DNA of 20,145 nt from an uncultured Clostridia bacterium (GTDB taxonomy: Bacteria; Bacillota; Clostridia; TANB77; CAG-508). The notes beneath the pieces are model-generated. The model made no database searches. It saw only the letters and a list, made by a program, of their open reading frames with translations, and was not told where the DNA came from. Below, piece after piece: positions 7,299 through 14,110 of the stretch. Each line of letters opens with the position of its first letter. Positions within the stretch are counted from its first letter, which is position 1. Location of the stretch: assembly GCA_947628395.1 (NCBI GenBank), contig CANQZP010000018.1, forward strand, positions 1-20,145, in the 5' to 3' direction. The position numbers were made by a program, and so were the translations under genes.

Positions 7299-8288
7299 AT
7301 GTTTGGTCAAGATATAGGGATTGATTTGGGAACTGCTACTGTAATTGCTTATGTGAAAGGAAAAGGAATTGTACTTAGAGAACCATCAGTAGTTGCAGTT
7401 AATAATACAACAGGAGATGTGCTTGCAGTTGGACATGAAGCTAGAAGAATGCTTGGTAGAACTCCTGGAAATATAGTAGCAACAAGACCTCTTAGAGATG
7501 GCGTTATTTCAGATTATACCGTAACTGAAAAAATGTTAAAGTACTTTATTAGTAAAGTTGGTGGAAAATTTTTATTTGCACCAAGAATTATGATATGTAT
7601 TCCTTCTCAAGTAACTGAGGTAGAAAAGAAGGCTGTTATAGATGCTGCTTCAAATGCTGGAGCTAGAAAAGTTTATTTAATAGAAGAACCAATTGCTGCT
7701 GCAATTGGTGCTGGAATAGATATATCTAAACCTTGTGGAAATATGATTGTAGATATTGGTGGTGGAACTACTGATATTGCTGTTATTTCATTAGGTGGAT
7801 CTGTTGTTAGTACTTCTTTAAAAGTTGCTGGAGATAAATTTGATGAGGCGATTGTAAAATATATAAAGAAAAAATATAACGTAATGATTGGTGAAAGAAC
7901 AGCTGAAGATTTAAAAGTTAATGTTGGTTGTGTTTATCCTAAAATTCAAGATGTTGAGATGGATATTAGAGGTAGAGATTTGATTACAGGTCTTCCAAAG
8001 ACTATAACTATCCATTCTAGCGAAATGATGGAAGCTTTAGATGAGCCTGCTAATATGATTGTTGATGCGGTTCATTCTGTTTTGGAAAAGACTCCACCAG
8101 AGCTTGCTGCTGATATTAGTGATAGAGGTATTTATATGACTGGCGGTGGTTGCTTAATTGATGGGTTAGATAAGTTATTACAAGAGAAGACAGGAATTAA
8201 TGTTATGATTGCTGAGGATGCGATTTCTTGTGTGGCTCTTGGTACAGGAAAGGCTTTAGATAATTTGGATAGTATTGATAGAAAATAA
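7299..8288 (+). CDS. mreB: Rod shape-determining actin homologue MreB/Mbl
   Basis: Actin-like ATPase that forms membrane-associated filaments and guides the elongation machinery of the cell wall. Phosphate 1 motif DIGIDLGTATV (5-15), phosphate 2 motif IVDIGGGTTDIAV (150-162), adenosine motif TGGGCLIDGL near 288-297 and a typical C-terminus (SCVALGTGKAL). The 329-residue length is normal. The N-terminus MFGQDIGIDLG resembles MreB/Mbl proteins of Gram-positives. mreC and mreD are not next to it, so this is probably a second, stand-alone MreB-family copy such as Mbl; sequence alone does not let me separate mreB from mbl. ATG start with AGGAAAGGAAG (7282-7292) upstream. Transcribed alone from its own promoter to the terminator at 8297. 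Confidence 0.93.
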   Translation: MFGQDIGIDLGTATVIAYVKGKGIVLREPSVVAVNNTTGDVLAVGHEARRMLGRTPGNIVATRPLRDGVISDYTVTEKMLKYFISKVGGKFLFAPRIMICIPSQVTEVEKKAVIDAASNAGARKVYLIEEPIAAAIGAGIDISKPCGNMIVDIGGGTTDIAVISLGGSVVSTSLKVAGDKFDEAIVKYIKKKYNVMIGERTAEDLKVNVGCVYPKIQDVEMDIRGRDLITGLPKTITIHSSEMMEALDEPANMIVDAVHSVLEKTPPELAADISDRGIYMTGGGCLIDGLDKLLQEKTGINVMIAEDAISCVALGTGKALDNLDSIDRK

Positions 8289-8296
8289 TTTTTTGA

Positions 8297-8329
8297 GGCA
8301 CTTGCTTAAAATAGAGCAGGTGTCTTTTT
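8297..8329 (+). terminator. Terminator of mreB
   Basis: GGCACTTGCT (8297-8306) pairs with AGCAGGTGTC (8315-8324) through two G-T wobbles, followed by T5 (8325-8329). Confidence 0.85.
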
Positions 8330-8343
8330 GATTTAATAATAAA

Positions 8344-8369
8344 CGGGCGATTGATAATCGCCCTTACGG
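8344..8369. repeat. Dispersed intergenic hairpin, copy 4
   Basis: CGGGCGATTGATAATCGCCC followed by TTACGG; the same core as copies 1 and 3 but with CCCTTACG instead of CCCCTACG. Downstream of the mreB terminator. Confidence 0.85.
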
Positions 8370-8405
8370 TTCTGGGGGAGTTTGTGCGAAAAAAAGGCGG
8401 ACATT

Positions 8406-8447
8406 GTAGGGGCAGGCCTTGTGTCTGCCCTTTAGCTTGCCCTTACG
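8406..8447. repeat. Dispersed intergenic hairpin, copy 5 (variant stem)
   Basis: GTAGGGGCAGGC, a CTTGT loop, then GTCTGCCC: the stem GGGCAGGC/GTCTGCCC has a different sequence from the other copies but keeps the pairing (one G-T wobble) and the GTAGGGGC head. A further CTTGCCCTTACG (8436-8447) follows and looks like a decayed extra arm. Its orientation is opposite to copy 4, with the tails facing inward. Confidence 0.75.
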
Positions 8448-8466
8448 TTTTGCATAAAAATATAAT

Positions 8467-8495
8467 TTTACAAAGAGTGGGAAAAGTGCTATAAT
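8467..8495 (+). promoter_or_regulatory. Promoter of the mtaB-like gene
   Basis: TTTACA (8467-8472), 17-base spacer, TATAAT (8490-8495), about 35 bases before the chosen ATG. Confidence 0.7.
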
Positions 8496-8529
8496 ATCTT
8501 GTGCAAGAGTTTTGAAAGTGAGTTTTAGT

Positions 8530-9826
8530 ATGGAATGTAGTTATAATTGTAATAAAAAAAAGGTAGCTTTTTATACTTTAGGTTGTAAAGTTAATCAATA
8601 TGAGACTAATGGAATGATTCAAAAACTTATGGGGACTTACGAGATTGTTAATTTTGATGAGTTTGCCGATATTTATATTGTAAATACTTGTACTGTTACT
8701 AATATGTCAGATAGAAAATCTAGACAAATGCTTAGGAGATGTAAAGAAATTAATCCTGATTCTTTAGTTGTAGCTGTACGGATGTTATGCAGAAGTTTCC
8801 AAAGATGAGATTCTAGAAATCCCTGAAGTTGATTTGGTGCTTGGAAATAATGATAAATCAAATATAGAAAATGTTTTAGATAATTATTTAAATAGTAAAG
8901 ATATTAATTTTGAGTATAGTGATAAATTTTTAGATTTTGGATCAATTACTTATACTGAAAAGACTAGGGCAGTTATAAAGGTTCAAGATGGTTGTAATCA
9001 ATTTTGTAGTTATTGTATTATTCCATATGCGAGAGGAAGGATAAGAAGTCGTAGTAAGAAAAGTGTTCTTGATGAAATAACTCTTATGGCAAAAAGAGGA
9101 ATTAAAGAGGTTGTTATAACTGGTATTCATGTTGCATCTTATGGTAAAGATTTAAAGAATAATTATTTTTTGATTGATTTGCTAGAGGATATAAATAAGA
9201 TTGATGGAATAGAACGTATTAGACTAGGTTCGTTAGAGCCAACTTTAATTACTAAAGGATTTTGTGATAGAATTTCAAAATTAAATAAAATTTGTCATCA
9301 TTTTCATTTATCTTTGCAAAGTGGATGTAATAAGACTTTAAAAGATATGAATAGAAAATATACTGTAGAAGAGTTTGAAAATGTTACTAATCTTTTAAGA
9401 GAAGTTTATGATGATGTTATTTTGACTACTGATATTATTGTTGGTTTTCCAAATGAAACAGATGAAGATTTTGAAAATACTTTTAACTTTTTAAAGAAAA
9501 TTAATTTTTATAAAATGCATGTTTTTAAATATTCACCTAGAAAAGGAACTGTCGCAGCTAAAATGAAAAACCAAGTCCCAGGAAATATAAAGGAAAAGAG
9601 AAGTAAGATTTTACTAGAATTATCTGATTCTAATGAAAGAAAATATTTGGAATCATATATTGGAAAAAATGTTGATGTTTTATTTGAAGAGATTGATGGC
9701 GATTTTATAAAGGGACATACTCAAAATTATATTATGGTTAATAAAAGAGGAAGTGGTATAGTTAATAATATTGAGAATGTTTATATTACAGATGTTAATA
9801 AAGATAGTTTAATTTCTGAAAAGTAA
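8530..9826 (+). pseudogene. mtaB: tRNA t6A37 methylthiotransferase MtaB, frameshifted
   Basis: MtaB-type radical SAM enzymes convert t6A to ms2t6A at position 37 of ANN-decoding tRNAs. The MTTase N domain has TLGCKVNQ (Cys19) and NTCTVT (Cys54). The radical SAM motif GCNQFCSYC follows (C-x3-C-x2-C, bases 8993-9016), and a TRAM domain ends the protein. The frame breaks at about 8779: read as written, translation stops at 8806-8808. Removing one base (C8779) restores VAVGCYAEVSKDEILEIPEVDLVLGN, including the third conserved N-domain Cys (8783-8785), and gives one intact frame of 431 residues. Everything on both sides is well preserved, so this is either a sequencing/assembly error or a very recent mutation. 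I chose ATG 8530 (AAAGTGAG 8515-8522 upstream); TTG 8512 and GTG 8518 are also in frame. Confidence 0.88.
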
Positions 9827-9877
9827 GCTGTAATATTATTGTAAAAGAAAAGTTACAAAAAAGAAATGTAAAAAATG

Positions 9878-9906
9878 TTGAAAATTGACAAATTATATAG
9901 TATAAA
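9878..9906 (+). promoter_or_regulatory. Promoter of the GYVG/FLFQEV repeat protein
   Basis: TTGAAA (9878-9883), 17-base spacer, TATAAA (9901-9906). A perfect TTGACA overlaps at 9885-9890, but its matching -10 (TATGTA, 9908-9913) is poorer. A strong AAAGGAGG (9927-9934) follows before the ATG, so high expression is plausible. Confidence 0.55.
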
Positions 9907-9945
9907 ATATGTAATTGGTTTATTACAAAGGAGGAATAAAAGACG

Positions 9946-10392
9946 ATGGATAATAAAAATGGATATGTAGGTGGTTTCGTAGGTGGACAAGAAATAAATG
10001 AGAACGCTGGTTCTTATGCTGGAGGAATCATTTCAGAAAAAGAAGGAGTAATTAATAACGCAGGAACTCAAAGTGGTTATGTTGGAGGCTATGTTGGACA
10101 AGAAGGAAATATTGGAGGATATGTAGGTCAAGAAGGAAATATTGGATTTAATCAAAACCAAAAAGCAAATACTCAATTGCCAGCTAAGATAGGTGTATGG
10201 TCTAAAGTTAAGGCTTTCTTATTTCAAGAAGTTGATTTAAATAAAAAAATTGTAGTTAAATTAAGTCCAAAAGAAGAAAAAGTTTTAACAGAAGTTCATG
10301 ATTTCTTATTCCAAGAAGTTTCTTTTAAAGGAATTAAAGATTTCTTATTTCAAGATATAACTTTTGGTAAAAAGAAAAAAAATAGAGGATAA
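9946..10392 (+). CDS. Small Gly-rich repeat protein of unknown function (GYVG / FLFQEV repeats)
   Basis: I do not recognise this 148-residue protein. The N-terminal half is glycine-rich with GYVGG/GQEGNI repeats: GYVGG (6-10), then GYVGGYVGQEGNI (44-56) and a direct repeat GGYVGQEGNI (57-66), encoded by an almost exact 30-base tandem duplication (about 10084-10143). The C-terminal half has three copies of a second motif: VKAFLFQEVDL (88-98), VHDFLFQEVSF (117-127) and IKDFLFQDITF (130-140). It ends in a basic tail, GKKKKNRG. There is no signal peptide or membrane segment. The strong promoter, strong ribosome binding site and own terminator mark a real, probably well-expressed single gene. The two repeat types suggest self-association or binding of repeated partners, which is inference only. 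Confidence 0.85.
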   Translation: MDNKNGYVGGFVGGQEINENAGSYAGGIISEKEGVINNAGTQSGYVGGYVGQEGNIGGYVGQEGNIGFNQNQKANTQLPAKIGVWSKVKAFLFQEVDLNKKIVVKLSPKEEKVLTEVHDFLFQEVSFKGIKDFLFQDITFGKKKKNRG

Positions 10393-10424
10393 AAAAAATT
10401 CATGCGAATCGCATGAATTTTTTT
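10391..10424 (+). terminator. Terminator after the repeat protein
   Basis: AAAAAATTCATGCG pairs with CGCATGAATTTTTTT around a three-base loop (AAT, 10407-10409), starting directly after the stop codon and ending in a T7 run. Confidence 0.9.
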
Positions 10425-10470
10425 AAAGATTATATATAAAATATTAAAATAAATATTATTAGGAGAACAT

Positions 10471-11511
10471 ATGAGAATAAAAGAAAACCAAAGAGGAATT
10501 ACTTTAATTGCTTTAGTAATTACTATAATTGTTTTGTTAATTTTAGCTGGTGTAACGATTGCAATGGTGGTAGGTGACAATGGAATATTACAAAGATCAA
10601 AAGATTCAAAAACTGAAACTGAAATCTCGAAAGAAAAAGAACAAATAAATTTAGCATACACAGCTATAACAACATCGAAATTATCAGAAAATGATAATAC
10701 TAATATTAAAGATACAGAATTAAGAGATGAAATTAATAGAAGTATAAATGATGATACTGTAGCTGTTCAAGGAAATGATGATTTAATTATAACGTATCAA
10801 AAAACAAAAAGAAGTTATATATTAAAACAAGATGGAAAAATAGAAGAAACAGATTCAAATGCAAATCCAGAAGAAACAAAAAAATATATAGGTTCTAGTA
10901 AATGGATTATTGAAGGTAACACATTAACAGGATATAATGGTACAGGAACAGATTTATTAGCAGAAACAGATTTGGAAGATACAATAGTTATACCAAATTA
11001 TGTTTTAAATGAGAGTGGCGAAGAAATAAAAGTTAATGAGATAGGTCCTAATCTAGGAAATGGTTCTAGACCGTTGTTTGCATTAGGATCAGCAATGTCA
11101 GGATTAATGAGTTCAGGAAAACAATATAATTTGATAATTAGTGAAGGTATAGAAAAAATTAATATGGCAGCTTTTGCTAGTAATTCTTTTTTGAAAGGTG
11201 AAGTAATAATACCAAACAGTATAGTAGAAATAAAACAAGCTGCTTTTTCAACTTGTTCTAATATTACAAAGGTTACTATAGAAGACGGAGAAAAAGAATT
11301 GATATTTCCTGATAAAGGTGCACAAGTTTTTGAAAATTGTACTAATTTGAGGGAAGTAGTAATTCCAAGTAGAGTAAATGATGATGGTATAGGATATAGA
11401 TTTTTTAGTAATTGCACAAACTTATCTAATATATATATTAAAAAAGAGCAAGATACTTTAACAGGGTACCCTTGGGGAGCTCCAAGTAATCCAACTGTTA
11501 CATGGAATTAG
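10471..11511 (+). CDS. Prepilin-like surface protein with BspA-type leucine-rich repeats
   Basis: The N-terminus MRIKENQRG followed by ITLIALVITIIVLLILAG (residues 10-27) is a class III/type IV prepilin-like leader: cleavage expected between Gly9 and Ile10, then a ~24-residue hydrophobic helix. The usual Glu at +5 is Ala14, as often seen in clostridial pilin-like proteins. Residues ~40-130 are polar. The region ~195-330 shows BspA-type (LRR_5) repeats: F-x-S-N/T-C-x-N-L/I-x-x-V-x-I-P and related patterns (AAFSTCSNITKVTI, VFENCTNLREVVIP, FFSNCTNLSNIYI), ending YPWGAPSNPTVTW. Such proteins are displayed on the surface, either in a pilus-like fibre or membrane-anchored by the unprocessed helix. 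No pilus assembly genes are nearby. AGGAGA (10461-10466) lies only four bases before the ATG. No clear promoter was seen. Confidence 0.85.
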   Translation: MRIKENQRGITLIALVITIIVLLILAGVTIAMVVGDNGILQRSKDSKTETEISKEKEQINLAYTAITTSKLSENDNTNIKDTELRDEINRSINDDTVAVQGNDDLIITYQKTKRSYILKQDGKIEETDSNANPEETKKYIGSSKWIIEGNTLTGYNGTGTDLLAETDLEDTIVIPNYVLNESGEEIKVNEIGPNLGNGSRPLFALGSAMSGLMSSGKQYNLIISEGIEKINMAAFASNSFLKGEVIIPNSIVEIKQAAFSTCSNITKVTIEDGEKELIFPDKGAQVFENCTNLREVVIPSRVNDDGIGYRFFSNCTNLSNIYIKKEQDTLTGYPWGAPSNPTVTWN

Positions 11512-11521
11512 AATACAACCA

Positions 11522-11553
11522 AAAATACTACTTTTTATAGTAGTATTTTTTTT
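11522..11553 (+). terminator. Terminator of the prepilin-like gene
   Basis: AAAATACTACT (11522-11532), loop TTTTAT, AGTAGTATTTT (11539-11549), continuing into T's to 11553. Confidence 0.9.
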
Positions 11554-11653
11554 GCCAAAATGTTTGAAAATTAAAATATTAATATATATTTACGAAGAAA
11601 AAGACATATTAAAAAATTAAAATTAAATTTTTTATATTTTTTTAGGTCAATAC

Positions 11654-11682
11654 TTGAAATATAGTTTTTTTTAGTATACAAT
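11654..11682 (+). promoter_or_regulatory. Promoter of gap
   Basis: TTGAAA (11654-11659), 17-base spacer, TACAAT (11677-11682). The predicted start near 11689 leaves a leader of about 57 bases. Confidence 0.75.
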
Positions 11683-11689
11683 AAACATG

Positions 11690-11738
11690 CCTAATTTTTA
11701 GGTAAATTTGAAAAAAGATTTTTTAATCTTAAAGGAGG
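11690..11738 (+). promoter_or_regulatory. gap leader with two hairpins before the ribosome binding site
   Basis: CCTAA-TTT-TTAGG (11690-11702) is a perfect hairpin starting almost exactly at the predicted transcription start. A second, AAGATT-TTTT-AATCTT (11715-11730), ends immediately before AAAGGAGG (11731-11738). The first could protect the 5' end of the mRNA; the second could affect access to the ribosome binding site. There is no CggR-type regulator gene upstream in the window. Confidence 0.5.
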
Positions 11739-11745
11739 AAATTTT

Positions 11746-12756
11746 ATGTCAATAAAAATAGGAATTAATGGTTTTGGAAGAATAGGTAACTTAACATTCC
11801 AAGCAGCTTTAGAAAAAAAGGAGGTAGAGGTTGTTGCTATAAATGATCCTTTTATCGCTCCAGATTATATGGCATATATGGTAAAATATGATACTGTTCA
11901 TGGTAGATTTAATGGAGAAGTTAGTTCAAAAGATAATTCTTTAATAGTTAATGGAAAAGAAATAAAAGTATATAATGAAATGGAACCTAAAAATATTCCT
12001 TGGGGAGATTTAGGTGTTGAATATGTTTTAGAGTGTTCAGGAGTATTTACTACAATGGAAAAAGCTAATGCTCATATAGAGGGTGGTGCTAAAAAAGTTA
12101 TTATTAGTGCTCCATCTAAAGATGCTCCAATGTTTGTTATGGGAGTAAATAATGAAAAATATGATCCAAGTATGAATATTGTTTCAAATGCTTCTTGTAC
12201 TACTAACTGTTTAGCTCCTCTTGCTAAAGTTATTAATGATAACTTTGGAATTAAAGATGGTTTAATGACTACTGTTCATAGTACTACAGCTACTCAAAAA
12301 ACTGTTGATGGAGCTTCTAAGAAAGATTGGAGAGGTGGTAGAGCTGCTGCAGCTAATATTATACCATCTTCTACTGGTGCAGCTAAAGCTGTTGGTAAAG
12401 TTATTCCAGAATTAAATGGAAAATTAACTGGTATGGCTTTCCGTGTACCTACTATTGATGTTTCTGTTGTTGATTTAACTTGTAATTTAGAAAAACCAGC
12501 AACTTATGAAGAAATCTGTAGCGCTATGAAAAAAGCTTCTGAAAATGAATTTAAAGGAATTATTGAATATGTTGAAGATGATGTTGTTTCTTCTGACTTT
12601 ATTCATGATAATCATACTTCAATTTTTGATAGTAAAGCTGGTATCCAATTAACTGATACTTTTGTAAAATTAGTTGCTTGGTATGATAATGAATGGGGAT
12701 ATTCTAATAAGTTGGTTGATTTAGCTGTTTATATGGCTGGAGTAGATCATAAATAA
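11746..12756 (+). CDS. gap: Glyceraldehyde-3-phosphate dehydrogenase (NAD)
   Basis: Oxidises glyceraldehyde-3-phosphate to 1,3-bisphosphoglycerate with NAD+ in glycolysis. Rossmann motif INGFGRIG (7-14), catalytic Cys151 in SNASCTTNCLAPL, His178 in TTVHSTTATQ, and the NEWGYSNK signature near the C-terminus. An Asp follows the second strand (AINDPF, Asp34), which indicates NAD rather than NADP. The AINDPFI...MAYMVKYDTVHGRF region looks more like the GapA type of enterobacteria and eukaryotes than the usual clostridial 'NDLT...LLKYDSVHG' form. 336 residues, complete. It has its own promoter and a strong ribosome binding site, and is separated from pgk by 153 bases containing inverted repeats but no clear terminator, so read-through into pgk is likely. 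Confidence 0.97.
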   Translation: MSIKIGINGFGRIGNLTFQAALEKKEVEVVAINDPFIAPDYMAYMVKYDTVHGRFNGEVSSKDNSLIVNGKEIKVYNEMEPKNIPWGDLGVEYVLECSGVFTTMEKANAHIEGGAKKVIISAPSKDAPMFVMGVNNEKYDPSMNIVSNASCTTNCLAPLAKVINDNFGIKDGLMTTVHSTTATQKTVDGASKKDWRGGRAAAANIIPSSTGAAKAVGKVIPELNGKLTGMAFRVPTIDVSVVDLTCNLEKPATYEEICSAMKKASENEFKGIIEYVEDDVVSSDFIHDNHTSIFDSKAGIQLTDTFVKLVAWYDNEWGYSNKLVDLAVYMAGVDHK

Positions 12757-12800
12757 AAATTAAATTAAAATATTCAAGGAATGTTTATTAAAATAAAAGC

Positions 12801-12824
12801 GGGCGATTAGTAATCGCCCCTACG
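12801..12824. repeat. Dispersed intergenic hairpin, copy 6
   Basis: GGGCGATTAGTAATCGCCC followed by CCTACG. The stem equals copies 1, 3 and 4, but the loop is AGT as in copy 2. It lies between gap and pgk and is preceded by GAATGTTTATTAAAA (12779-12793), also found next to copy 3. Confidence 0.85.
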
Positions 12825-12842
12825 ATTTTTTGTATAGGAAAG

Positions 12843-12888
12843 TACATAAAAATAATTTATGTAGAAAAATGATTAAGAAATATTTCTT
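12843..12888. repeat. Two inverted repeats before pgk
   Basis: TACATAAA-AATAA-TTTATGTA (12843-12863) has perfect 8-base arms; AAGAAATATTTCTT (12875-12888) is a perfect 14-base palindrome ending 11 bases before the pgk ribosome binding site. In RNA the first can fold as a hairpin. They could be operators or processing/stability elements; no regulator is identified. Confidence 0.5.
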
Positions 12889-12909
12889 GATATAATTATG
12901 GAGGTTTTT

Positions 12910-14094
12910 ATGAATAAGAAGACTGTAAGAGATATTGATGTTAAAAATAAAAAAGTTTTAGTAAGATGTGATTTTAATGTTCCACAAGATGAGAATGGAA
13001 AAATAACTGATAATAGAAGAATTGTTTCTTCTTTAGATACTATTAAATATTTATTAGATAATAATGCTAAAGTAATTTTATGTTCTCACTTAGGTAGACC
13101 AAAAGGAGAAGTTAAACCAGAATTTTCTTTAAAACCTGTTGCAGAAGAATTATCTAGATTATTAGGTAAAGAAGTTAAACTTGCAGGAGATGTTGTAGGT
13201 GAGTCTGCTAAAGAATTAACAGAAAATATGAAAGATGGAGAAATAGTTCTTCTAGAAAATGTTAGATTTGAGCCAGGTGAAGAGAAAAATGATCCAGAGT
13301 TATCTAAGAAATTTGCTTCTTTAGCGGAAGTATATGTAAATGATGCTTTTGGAAGCGCTCATAGAGCTCACAGTTCTACTGCTGGTGTTGCTGAATTTTT
13401 ACCTGCAGTTTCTGGATTTTTAATGGAAAAAGAAATTAATTTCTTAGGTTCAGCACTAGAAAATCCTGAAAGACCTTTTGTAGCTATTTTAGGTGGTAAA
13501 AAGGTTTCTGATAAAATAGGAGTTATAAATAGTTTATTAGAGAAAGTTGATACTTTAATTATCGGTGGTGCTATGGCTTATACTTTCTTTAAATCTATGG
13601 GATATAATGTTGGTAAATCAATTTGTGAATTAGATAAACTTGATTTAGCAAAAGAAGCTATGGAAAAAGCTAAGAAAAATGGTGTAAAATTATTATTACC
13701 TGTTGATACTAGACTTGGAAAAGAATTTGATCCAAATACTGAAACTAAAGTTGTTAAATATACAGAAATTCCTGATGATTGGGAAGGTTTTGATATAGGT
13801 GATGAAACTATTGAAATCTATACAAAGGAATTAGAAAATGCTAAGACAGTAGTTTGGAATGGACCTGTTGGTTTGTTTGAATTTGATAAATTTGCTATAG
13901 GAACTAATGCTATAGCTAATAAACTTGCTGAGATTTCTGCTACTACAATTATTGGTGGTGGAGATTCTGCTGCTGCTATCGAAAAAGCAGGATTAGCTAG
14001 TAAAATGACACATATTTCTACTGGTGGTGGTGCTTCATTAGAATTTTTAGAAGGTAAAAAATTACCAGGTGTAGAATGTTTACAAAATAAATAG
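12910..14094 (+). CDS. pgk: Phosphoglycerate kinase
   Basis: Transfers the acyl phosphate of 1,3-bisphosphoglycerate to ADP, the first ATP-yielding step of glycolysis. N-terminal substrate domain with VLVRCDFNVPQ, HLGRPKG and ENVRFEPGEEKNDPE; the nucleotide-binding domain has VAILGGKKVSDKIGV and IIGGGDSAAAI. An in-frame ATG exists at 12898, but GGAGG (12900-12904) overlaps it and sits five bases before the ATG at 12910, so I place the start there (MNKKTVRDIDV, 394 residues, the usual length). The TATAAT at 12891 is too close to be its promoter, so transcription probably comes from the gap promoter. First gene of a tight run of five, with gaps of 14-16 bases. Confidence 0.96.
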   Translation: MNKKTVRDIDVKNKKVLVRCDFNVPQDENGKITDNRRIVSSLDTIKYLLDNNAKVILCSHLGRPKGEVKPEFSLKPVAEELSRLLGKEVKLAGDVVGESAKELTENMKDGEIVLLENVRFEPGEEKNDPELSKKFASLAEVYVNDAFGSAHRAHSSTAGVAEFLPAVSGFLMEKEINFLGSALENPERPFVAILGGKKVSDKIGVINSLLEKVDTLIIGGAMAYTFFKSMGYNVGKSICELDKLDLAKEAMEKAKKNGVKLLLPVDTRLGKEFDPNTETKVVKYTEIPDDWEGFDIGDETIEIYTKELENAKTVVWNGPVGLFEFDKFAIGTNAIANKLAEISATTIIGGGDSAAAIEKAGLASKMTHISTGGGASLEFLEGKKLPGVECLQNK

Positions 14095-14110
14095 AAAGTG
14101 AAATATTTAT

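Noticed and set aside
8770..8810. Programmed ribosomal frameshift in mtaB
   Set aside because: No slippery sequence or stimulatory structure is visible at the shift, and MtaB is not known to use frameshifting; an error or mutation is simpler.
8834..9826. Separate radical SAM gene starting with TTG at 8834
   Set aside because: No ribosome binding site precedes it, and its sequence continues exactly from the MTTase N domain upstream after a one-base correction, so it is the second part of one mtaB gene.
10350..10661. Minus-strand open frame overlapping the prepilin-like gene
   Set aside because: It lies over a terminator and the start of a well-supported plus-strand gene, has no ribosome binding site, and its translation resembles no protein.
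4387..12824. CRISPR array made from the repeated hairpins
   Set aside because: The copies are kilobases apart, palindromic, in both orientations and without regular spacers or cas genes.
12898..12909. pgk start at ATG 12898 and TATAAT at 12891 as its promoter
   Set aside because: GGAGG lies over the 12898 ATG and serves the ATG at 12910; a -10 at 12891 would start the mRNA inside the ribosome binding site and has no -35.
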